From positions 3,784,501-3,848,500 of the forward strand of contig OZ018413.1 of assembly GCA_963969595.1 (NCBI GenBank): a stretch of DNA of 64,000 bases, in the 5' to 3' direction. The stretch is from Neckera pumila (lineage: Eukaryota > Streptophyta > Bryopsida > Hypnales > Neckeraceae). Below the pieces are notes generated by a model. It was not told where the DNA came from and ran no database searches. It was given only the letters and a program-made list of their open reading frames with translations. Position numbers and translations under genes: made by a program. Each line of letters opens with the position of its first letter. Position 1 is the first letter of the stretch. Of this stretch, positions 37,932-47,941 are shown in pieces.

Positions 37932-38389
37932 CAATAGAACCTCTCTTAGTGCATACTCTCTTAGTGCATAATATGTAGTAAGAGAGGTAGTACTTTGAAG
38001 CATATATTTGTGAACAGTAGTTGGAGGCCCCATAGTGAGAGGCCATGTTAGCCAGTGTTCAGTATAGAACCTCTCCTACTACATAAACCTCTCTTAGTGC
38101 ATAATCCTTACACAAAATAGTGAAATTAGGTTGCTCCACACTAATTTCTCGACAATCCACACTATAGAAATATTCACTGCTTTTGTACAATGATGCATTT
38201 AATTCAAAGCCATGTGTATGGCATAGATTTGTGCAACAGTTCAAGGCTTGGTTCAGGGAGTGGCATGCGCCTCCATGTGGAACAAACATTGATCCATGAG
38301 GTAATTTATCTCAGGTAAGGCAACCAAATTGACACAGCAACCTAATTTCACTATTTTGTGTAGACAATGCACTAAGAGAGATTCTACTG
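37932..38389. mobile_element. pogo/Emigrant-like MITE (copy 1), host of a nested MITE
   Basis: The left end is TA-CAATAGAACCTCTCTTAGTG and the right end CACTAAGAGAGATTCTACTG-TA. Plant pogo-like Emigrant/Lemi elements start CAGTA.AACCTCT with TA targets. A short tandem of 'ctctcttagtgcata' follows the left end. The interior 'ggaggccccatagtgagagg' matches 54,504-55,242 in reverse and direct pieces. A 250-bp MITE sits inside at 38,111. Confidence 0.7.
38111..38360. mobile_element. TA-flanked MITE with perfect 24-bp inverted ends
   Basis: CACAAAATAGTGAAATTAGG at the left has its exact inverse at the right (24 bp in all), with TA on both outer sides. Nested in the pogo-like element. Perfect ends suggest a recent insertion. 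Confidence 0.85.
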
Positions 38390-38396
38390 TATTCAT

Positions 38397-41300
38397 TTCA
38401 ACCTGCTCTAATTTAAAATACTGTGACTACGGTAACTTACTATCGCTCGCAGGAGTAGCTTACGAGCAAAGCTTCGTATAATACATGTACATTACGGTGC
38501 CAGCACATGTGCAGTTCTTGGACAAGGGGAGCGTCCCGCCATGTTGCGAATATATTTTCGCAGAGGCGCAACGGCCAGCCGGCCATAGCCGCGCACCTGC
38601 TGCACGACTTAACTTACTAACTTAGCCTCCGTTCCGCAGATTGCTTTTTCTCTCATTCAGCTTCCACTACTGTCAACACAGCGGGATTTCCGCTTTCAAT
38701 TCGAACTCTCGGCAACACTGCGAGCGAGAGCGTGAATTGCGAGCCATTTCTCCTGCGCAAACTCAACCTTCCGTGGCTGAATTCCTGCATCGGGAATGGA
38801 GCCCGGGCGCTGGGACTATCTGGGGTAATAAGGTTCCGGTCTGAGTCGAGTGTGGTGTTGTGGAATGGGAGGTGTAACGCGTGGAATTCGCTGCGGTGTG
38901 CGATGGAGTGTGGGTTCGTGGGAGGAAATTAATGGGGCGAGGGGCGACCAGAATGAGATGATCGTGGTGCAAAATTAGGGTTCGGGGGCGTGGCAAGTGA
39001 CCGTTGAGCTGGGGACTCGGTGTATGTATTCTGAGCGAATGCTTTCATGGCGAAGCCGAAGAATGGGAAGGCGTTGGACTCTTGTGTAATCAAGGGTACT
39101 CGCAAGATTGTGAAAGGTGCGTGGGTTTTTCAAACTGTTTGAACTCTCTTTTTCGCTGTTGTGTAGCTGTCAACGACTGGAAATGGCAGATATGTAAGGT
39201 AGGGAACTCTTTCAGCTGCTGAGTTTTATTATCATTACTAGAGTGCCTGAAGTTCTTGTCCCCATTTCAAGAGGATCCCATCACACTAAATTAATTGTAT
39301 TGGTTGAATACAATATGATTAGATCTTGTGAATGTAAGGTACTCCCAAGTTAGTTTTATTCAGCTTGAGTCTCTAAAATCTGCTTGAGGTTAGCAACAGC
39401 TTGAGGTTACCAAATTTTGCAAAATGTATTCGTTCTTTTTGTTGAAATGTGGCAATATTTAGCCCGAATAAGAGTGACTTCACACGACAATGAGAATCCA
39501 AAGGGATGAAAACCCACTTTACGGTTCAGGTTTCCAATGAAGACAAGTGCCCAATGTGGCACCCTAAAATCTAGCACAATTAGTGCATATTGATTTTGAA
39601 TTTGCTAAATTTAGGTCATCTACGAATAAAATTTGAACCCTAATACCTGTTGCATATGGAATCCCAATGGTGCCTCTCTTGGTGCATGGACTTCTCTTTG
39701 GGTTGCTAACAAGAATATGTAATTCTATTTTGCATTTTATTAACAATGACTGCTCTGCGCTTCAGAGTGTTGCTGTTAATTGTGGCTACCTGATCACCTT
39801 TGTTAATATCATTTTTGGACTGGGAAGTTGAACTCCTGTCATTCCAGCGGGCTTCCATCTCTGTGCCAGCTCTTTCCTTGAGTTTCCATTGCGTAGATTG
39901 ATGGTGCCGGACAATTGGATTGTTGCCAGCTGGAGACACAGTGCTGATGCGGAGTGAGGACCCGGATAAACCTCCTTACATCGCCAGGGTGGAGAAAATC
40001 GAGGCCGATAGCCGTGGCAATGTGAAAGTGCGTGTGCGTTGGTATTACCGTCCCGAGGAATCCATGAGTGGTCGCAAGCAGTTTCATGGTCAGAAGGAGG
40101 TATTTCTGTCTGACCACTTCGACGTCCAGAGTGCGGACACCATCGAAGGCAAGTGCACCGTTCACGCTTTCAAGGCGTACACGAAGCTGGAGACCGTGGG
40201 CGCTGATGACTACTTTTGTCGCTTTGAGTACAAGGCGACCACTGGCGGCTTCACTCCCGACCGCGTTGCCGTGTAAGTCTCCACTGGTCATTGAATCGGA
40301 ATTAACCGTCTCGTGGCTTTCAAGTTTATTTCCATTGTTCAAGAACTTCGGTTATGATTTTTTTTTTGCAATTCTATGTAAGCTTGCTGCTATGAAGGTT
40401 TATTTTGGCCGCTGTAGTTATTTGAATCTGAATTTGTTAGTAAGGGTTTTGTACCCACATATGGAGTCTTGTGCAGTTTCTCTTACTCCTTACTTATTGG
40501 AACGTGGCATTCCAGTTTCCTTGGGATGCAGTGCTGTGATTTTGATGTTCTAGTGGACTGGTTTTTGAATGTGCTGTTTCAGGTATTGCAAGTGTGAGAT
40601 GCCGTACAATCCTGACCATGTGATGCTTGAATGCGGAAGCTGCAAAGATTGGTGAGGTCCTTTGCGCCAACACTCAATTGCATGCTCTGTTAGTGAAGAC
40701 TCAGGCATTTCACGAAGATTGCTCGTCTTAGAGCTTTGGAGCTTTTCCTTTTTCGAATACTCAGTCTGGCGGAAGGTGCAGAATCAGCATCACAGAGTTT
40801 TCACTCTTCACTCGGATTGGGTCGATCGCGACACCTTCACGTTTTCGCGTTTGTAGCAATAGAGAGGTATGTCGTTATCTTACTGACTTCTTGGACTGTT
40901 GACTGGATGTGTGTAGGTTCCATCGACATTGCGTGGGCCTGACCGCCGAGGAGGTTGCACACTTGGATAGTTACATTTGTTCGTCATGTGCTCCTGAGAG
41001 CGTGAAGAAAAGCAATGGACCGTCATACAGGACGCCAGATGCCAAGGTACGCTCCAGTCAATTTATACCATGCTCTCTTGTTGTATTTTAGACAGTAGTA
41101 CCCATAGATGCTCAGAGGACATGGCTTTGATCACCTAATCGTGGGACTAGATGCTTGAAGTAATAAATCTTGGATTGAATAAATTTGATGCACGTATGAG
41201 AAGTTCGTATCTAAATAATTCTCATGGTTTCTTCCATGTCTTGTTGTTTCCGTTGTGCAGCCGGGTGCAAAGCGGCAGAGGAGGTGATCTGAAGTGAAGT

Positions 41301-41760
41301 TTGGTCCCATCTCACCGGGGGCTCTTCCCTTTTCAGGAATGAAGGACGTGAGGAGTTGATGTAGATAATGGGGACAGGTGAAAACTTGTAAGATAGTGGA
41401 TTCGCTACCTTGATGGGTTTCTATATTGTTTCCATGGGTCCTTTGATAGGCAGTGTACTAGGAAGCATTTAGTATAATTTCAGAAACTTTTGTAGGGGCT
41501 GTGCCAATTCAGCAGTCCAGGCTACTTGTGATGTTTCGTAGATGAGCCTGCAGCAATGGGCTTTTGATAGGCAGTGAAGTTTTGGTCAGCAGCGCAACTC
41601 AAATCTGGCGGTGATCGTAAAGTGTCATCGTTGATGTGGGCATTTTTCGAATGCTGGGCATTGCGTATTGTTGCTTCAAACTCAAGGTTTTGGTTTCTGG
41701 TTTTAGAGCAAGGATTTGACTAGATTTGTAGAGGTTGGTGGCAGGAGTAGAGTAGTGAAT
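38397..41760. repeat. Paralogous block C
   Basis: Direct relative of block A, from 'ctgctctaatttaaaatactgtgac' through promoter, five exons and 3' flank to 'gagtagagtag'. It is more diverged in non-coding parts than A and B are from each other downstream of exon 2. Confidence 0.85.
39047..41287 (+). CDS. EBS/SHL: BAH-PHD histone reader, EBS/SHL family, copy C
   Basis: Exons 39047-39116, 39930-40272, 40583-40651, 40917-41046 and 41261-41287, all GT-AG, 212 residues. Exon 1 lost one codon relative to A/B (GKALDS instead of GKKTLDS), and residue 24 is Ala where A/B have Val at 25. The exon 2 BAH sequence is otherwise identical in protein to A and B, with four or five silent base changes. The PHD keeps all eight ligands but differs in the loop after the His-Cys pair ([20 protein letters not shown] against [20 protein letters not shown]) and in the tail (AKPG against ARPE). 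Expected role as copy A. Which copies are expressed cannot be seen. Confidence 0.92.
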
Positions 41761-42642
41761 ACAGAGATGAAGGTGTAGTCCAAAAGATGTGCACCTAAGG
41801 GAGAACACATGAATGCGACCCTGTTTCAAGACGGACCCCCTACAGATTCTTGCCAACAATTCACTCGTTCTTAACATGTGAATCTGGGGTTGACTTTGGG
41901 TACGCATATAATAATCACTTTGAATTTTAAAATGTACAACAAAACCATGTTGAAGAGCTTGTTTGGATTATGGTTTGCTTGTTTCAGTAGAATTGATTGC
42001 CTGTAATTTGTTTTTTTGTTGCAAATTTGATAATTCTGTGGCTTTGGGACAGATCTAGGATGAATGGAGATATTCATATTTGAAATCCAAATTTTGCCTC
42101 TTTGACCTTTTTGGCCAGTATTCTGATTGCTATTGCATGGTTGTCCATCTTGTGTGTCTTTTTTCTATAGTTTTAACCTTAATGTTTTCTCATGGAACCT
42201 TTGATTTGGGAATAACTCTTATGTTAGAAGACCTTTAATTAGGTAATTGTGAATGTGGTTTCTAAGCTTGAAATGGGAACATTGTTCCAATAAAAGTGTT
42301 TTTTGTTTTGTTTAAAACAAACTTAGTTTTTTTAAGACTCCCAAAACTTTTCAAGAATATAGTGTATAGAATTTTAGCAAAATTGGCATAAAGAATATTC
42401 TCTATTCGTTTAGTAGTTTGGATTATGTATTGTTTGCAAAGTTCACTTTTGACATAAATGTCAAGTTTGAAACATATTTTGAAATGAACTACCAATTTGA
42501 GCTCAAATAAGAAGCCCAAGTTTGAGATATATTTGGCCATACAATTCATATATCGAATTCTGAGTTCATGAATGAGCTTCATATGAATACAAACTTTAAA
42601 AATTCCTTTATCAAACAAATTTTAATAAAAAATGTAACAATT
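41761..42642. other. Gene-free stretch
   Basis: AT-rich sequence without recognised genes or element ends. Confidence 0.5.
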
Positions 42643-42896
42643 CATTAGAAGAGATTTGAGGCTTCCAAGAGCCCACGAGTCATCCTGCGTTCCCGCAGCG
42701 TTCCCACGCTGTAGAACGCAAGAAAGCTGAAGGCCTGACGTGGTTGAGAGCCACATCATTTTTTTTTTTTGCTTAGAATGATATTTTGGGCAAATTTTTT
42801 TTTTCTGACAGCCCGCACCGACTGTTTATAGAATCGGGGACAACATTGGGAACGGGCCTGAAACGGCCCTCTAATGCCCTCAAATCTTTTCTATTG
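42643..42896. mobile_element. MITE with CATTAGAAGA ends (copy 2)
   Basis: Starts CATTAGAAGAGATTTGAGG and ends CCCTCAAATCTTTTCTATTG. It shares with 35,911-36,215 the 'tccaagagcccgc', 'gcgttccc', 'gacgtggttgag' and 'gggcctgaaa(c/t)ggccctc(t/c)aatgcc' segments. Confidence 0.65.
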
Positions 42897-43088
42897 TGAG
42901 TTGTTAGATGTATAGCCAATGCATATATATGTTTTAAAGTGTCAATAGATTTGGATGAATTTTCAAACTTTTATGGGTGCCGGTTGTTAATTGATTTTAT
43001 ATTGTGAAGTGCATTTTGTTTTTTTTCATATTTTTTTCATATTTGAGCTATATTTTGGCATTGATAATTTCAATTTAGTTTAACTTAT

Positions 43089-44015
43089 CCCCTAAAGGAC
43101 CAAACAATGTTTTTTGGCAACGTAGTGGTTTTGGACAGCTCACTATGGACGGAAATTTCATTTTTTTTCTTTGAAAACCTCACACATTGTGTGCCCGAGG
43201 AGTAGCTTTAAGGCCCAAGAGTTTTCAAAACTTTTGATTACATAGTTAAAAAGTTATTGGATGATATGTCATTTTTGACGGTTGGCGGGCAGCTCAAATT
43301 TTTTCTAAAAAATCACTTCTTAAAAAAATAAAAATTTGAAATTGGTTCTTTAGTTTTATATAGACATGTAAAGTTTTGAATTATTCCATTTTGATTTATG
43401 AGATGAAAATTATGAGGTGTTCTAGTTTGCGGGCAGTTATGGATTCCCTACTCTAAAATAAATTTTGAAGACCTTTATTTAACTCAATTTTTAATATTTT
43501 TTGAAAAAAATAAAAGCATAGGATATATATTGTTTATTGCAACATTACCACTGTTGGATTTGACATTTTTCAATTCCATAAGTAAATTCTTAACAATTTC
43601 GTGTTTTGAATCATTCTCTACTTTTTTCTATAACCTATTTTTTTCCTATATGTTGTACAATTCCAAATGATCTGAAAATTTTCAAGAATGTAGCCAACTT
43701 GCTTTGAAGAATGAAGCCAAGGAGCAACCACCATTTGGGACATTTTTTCATTTAAATGTAATCTTGTAAAGTGCAGCTGCCCAGGTTTTTTTGCAGGGCC
43801 CAAAAAAGGTTTTTTGTCAATTCAAATGCTAATATCTTGCAATCTACAAGGTGGAAATTTTTGAAATTTTTTCTACATACTCTCAAAGAAGTTTACTACA
43901 AGATCCTACAGTTACATGTGTCCAAAAATGTTTTTTTTCTAAAGTTTGGTACTTGCACTAGAAATGGCAATTTTGGAGTCTTTTTGGTGAAAACATAGTC
44001 TCTGACCTTTAGGGG
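43089..44015. mobile_element. piggyBac-like short element flanked by TTAT (copy 12)
   Basis: CCCCTAAAGGACC at the left and GACCTTTAGGGG at the right, 927 bp. Both flanks read TTAT (43,085-43,088 and 44,016-44,019) instead of TTAA. The body is the inverse orientation of copies 1, 4 and 15. Non-coding. Confidence 0.8.
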
Positions 44016-44019
44016 TTAT

Positions 44020-45425
44020 ACTAGCAATAAAAACCTTACCAAGTGTAAACAAGTGAAGTAAGCCCTATTAGGTGTTAAAAATAGAAGATTAAAAATCAAC
44101 TTGCAAAGGAAATCAAGGCCACTATCCAACAAATTGCAACTAACTAATGCTTATGGCAACGTTTTTACAACTGTAAAATAACCTTAAAGTTTGTCCTCAT
44201 ACAAATTCATTTAAATTGACCCCATCTAGAGTAACTACAAGAGAAAGGGGTGTTTAAAGTATAAATCCTATAAGTAATGACCTTTTAAAGAGATTTTGAG
44301 TAAAAGTTTACTAGAAATATATGTGTCTTCAATAAAGTTTTACTAAGAATTTCCCTAAAAGATCATTGCTTATAAAACTATACTACTAGGACTATATTTA
44401 AAACACCCCTTTCTCTTGTAGCATTCAAATTTCTACAAGGCCTTAAACACAACAAAAGGATGTTGATAATTATATATAAACTTATAATTTTGCTAAGCTG
44501 CTTTTACAAAGTCCAATAAGTGTTGCCAAATCGTATTATTTTTAATTCCATTTGTATTTATCAAAATTCCTAAAGTTTAGGAAGTTATTGCAAGTTTTAA
44601 GTCCATAATGCAAAACCACAATTACAAAACAATACTAGGTCACTTTTTCAAATTCCTAACATATACACAATCTTTCACTTTGATTTTCATCTTGATATTC
44701 TTCATTTGAATGCAAACTTTGTAAAAACAATTGAGAATTTTTGAACTCATTTTGAAAATGACATAAATATTCTTGAAATAGAATATTCAAATTTTGTAAT
44801 ATCTTCAATGAAATTATGATTTATACATAACATATAGCTTCATTTTTTCAATATATAAAATAATAAATTTGGTTCATTTGTAATGATACAAAACAAAACA
44901 AAACAAAATTTGAACAATATTAAAATTGTCTTTAAAGTTGTGAAATGTCACCTTCCATTTTGTCCATAGTTCAAGCTTTATTCTAGAACTTACATTCGAA
45001 TATAATTCTTAAACAACTTCGATATTATTAGATATAACAAGGCATATTTGCACACAATCTTATCACATTTATTTGTCATCTTTTTAATTTGGGATTTCAA
45101 TTCTATTATATAAGTGTAAGCCACAAAGAAGGAATCACAGACAATTTGGCACCTCAAATGGTCAACATTTTATCATATGTAAATTCCTCAAGCATCCAAA
45201 AATACCTATTATTTTTTTCCTAGAAATTTCTAATGGGGTGAATATTGAGTTTGAGGAGAATGTATTCTAGAGATATGTAGCACTTGGATTATCTCATGTT
45301 ATATCTAATTGTTATTATATCTCATGTTATATCATGGATAACTTCACAAATTTAGCCTATCAAACCAAATTCAAGTGTTAAAAATTGAAAAAATATTCTT
45401 GGTGGATGTTCAAAATTAAATGCTT
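44020..45425. other. Gene-free AT-rich stretch
   Basis: No gene or element ends recognised. Confidence 0.5.
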
Positions 45426-45429
45426 TTAA

Positions 45430-45822
45430 CCCCTAAAAGCCCAAGGGGTTTGGACAAAATACAAACGTGTGACAAAATATAAGTTCTAAAACTTTTTTGA
45501 AGTTTGCATCAAAGAAGATAATGTGAAGCATGAAAGAAAGCATCTCGTAAGGTCAAAATTATAAAATTATTCTTAGATTTAAAAAAAATGAATTTTGAAG
45601 ATATAACTTCAAATTCACCTAAAATACAATTTCTATTTTTAGCATTTGAATTTTTTATTGATCTATGAAAAAATGCATGAGATCTAGTAATGAAAACACC
45701 AATACTTTCCCCAAATAGTAAGTTTTTCAACACTAGGCAAATCTAGACACTTTGTGGATCAAAAGATTGGGTTGTCTTTCAATATTTATACTCAAAACTC
45801 AAATCGCTTGAGCGCTTAGGGG
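45430..45822. mobile_element. Short piggyBac-like derivative (copy 13)
   Basis: TTAA on both sides (45,426-45,429 and 45,823-45,826). The ends are CCCCTAAAAGCCC and GCGCTTAGGGG, only 393 bp. The interior differs from the 900-bp copies, so it is either an internal-deletion derivative or a separate subfamily. Confidence 0.7.
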
Positions 45823-45864
45823 TTAAATTGCTTTTGCAAAGATGATTTTGAATGCTCATCTTAA

Positions 45865-46789
45865 CCCCTAAAGGACCGAGGTGATTTTCCTACGAAAAAA
45901 CATTCAAAACTGTCATTTCTATTGCAAAGAGAAAAGAGTTTAAAAAATTGTTTTTTTTTGCATATCCAACCGTAAGATCTTGTACTTGACTAGTATATGA
46001 ATATGTGGAAGAAATTTCAGAAACTTTGACCATGTACATTGCAAGATATATGCATTTAAAGTGAAGAAAACAACTTTTTTTCCACCTTGCTTCACTAGAT
46101 TTTTTGGCTTTGAATCTTTTTAGTTCAAATTTTTTGCACTACTGATTTCGATTTTCTACTTATTTATGTTAAGTAGTTGAGTTGAGAATCTACCAAAAAA
46201 ATTTAGGAAAAAAAACACTTAATTTTCACTCATTAAAAAATTGTTAAGTAGAAGTAGGTACAAGATTGAAGAAAGAACTAAATTGTTAATAGCTTTTAGA
46301 TGGAATTGAATCACAATAATCCCAACGGTGAGATTGTTCTAGCAAGAGAATCTAACCTTATCTAACAAAAAAAATTGAAAAATTCTCAAAATTGCATTCA
46401 AAAATGAATTCTACAACTTATTTTTTCTAGAAGATGCTTAGATTGCCTGAAAAACTAAGATTGTCCATAACTTTCTCATTATTAGTCCAAATTGAATGAA
46501 ACAAAGCTTCACATGTAGACAAAAATATAATCTTTGAAGAAAAAATTTGAAAAAAAATTATTTTGACTTTTTGTGATTTTTTTTGGGCTGCCCGCAAAAT
46601 TCCAATTTTACTTATTGTGCCATAACTTTTGCTCCCGGGCATCAATTAAAATAAAAATTATATATTCGCAAAGATCTTGCAAAAATACACAACCTCAAAA
46701 AATCCCAAAAAATATTACTAAAAACTGAGATCGTAGGAACCTGCCCGGACCCAAATTGTCCCCCGAGGGGACAACCGGTCCTTTAGGGG
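45865..46789. mobile_element. piggyBac-like short element (copy 14, best preserved)
   Basis: TTAA at 45,861-45,864 and 46,790-46,793. The ends CCCCTAAAGGACCG and CGGTCCTTTAGGGG are inverted (14 bp with one mismatch). The hairpin TTGTCCCC-CGA-GGGGACAA is at 46,756-46,774, preceded by 'cctgcccggac'. 925 bp, non-coding. A good reference copy for the family. Confidence 0.87.
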
Positions 46790-46793
46790 TTAA

Positions 46794-47941
46794 ACATTTA
46801 TTCTTTCAATGTGAACTTCAAATAAGCTGAGGAAATTGAATCTTATAACACACATCTAGAATTTGTCCAAAACCCCTCAAGCATTAAGGGATTGAAGCCC
46901 CACAATATTTGGTGTATTTAGTGTACCATATTACTGCTCAATAGCTGGTTTTCTAAATTCCGTTGGACAATCATTCCAGTTTAGAGCAAGGAGCCGTTTG
47001 CATCTAAACGCGGTCAAACTAATTGAGATACTTCTGGGTGTGCTTACTTACTGTGGTGTTTCTACATCAACTACGTCAACTCATTTCTACGTCAATTGCA
47101 TAACATTCTCTAAAATCATTCTCTTTGAACATGTATGGTGCTCAAACCTGAAGACTAGCTGCACTTTTGCTCAAAGAAGAATATAAGATTCTAATTGGTT
47201 GTTCGGAAATTCATTTATCTTAGTGAACGTATAAGTAGCCTTTGAAACTCATTTCGCAAGACTGACGAAAAGCGGAGCAATAGAGCTTCTGGGGCCTCAG
47301 AGAACTGAGAAATCGAGAGATTCCAAGGCAATCAATCAGAAGTTTGCAGTCACGTCAATCAACCTTACCTTTCCATACAAAAGAAAACAAGACTATGTAG
47401 ATTCTGAAACTTTTCTGAAAGCTGCAGCAAAGGAGCACTCAATATTAGGAATCAGTGCAATACGACATACAGCAATCTGAATACTTGAAGTACACATACC
47501 AGTATTTTCAAAATCGGCTGCAATGTCGACGTACTTCCATTATGTAGTATTGACCCTGCGAGTCCCCCTCACTTGTGAATCCAAACAACATAACCCAAAA
47601 CCCGCTCGTAGATGTCAGTCTGGAGCATCTAAATAAACTGTTGATTTGATATTTCGAACCCTGATGGTAGACAATTGATGCAGAACATCAAAATGATATG
47701 TTGGCGGAAGAGACTACGCACATGTAGAGCAATTGCCCATAGCATGTACTCCGGAAACAGTTTGCCAGAATTTGAGGCACAGAAGATTATTCTATTGACA
47801 CCGAATCAAGAGCCTGTAAAACAGTGCAGTTTGTCCTGTTTCTGTGCAACTCCCAAGATAGCAGATCAGTTTCTGCTTACCGTAATTCCTTCTACACATT
47901 ATTGTTAATTTGCACTGTCCATTGAAGAGAAATAAAGCAGT
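46794..47941. other. Gene-free stretch and probable 3' region of the ERD7-like gene
   Basis: No coding family recognised. Base composition becomes less AT-rich from about 47,200, in line with the transcribed 3' end of the minus-strand gene that starts at 50,152. Confidence 0.45.
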
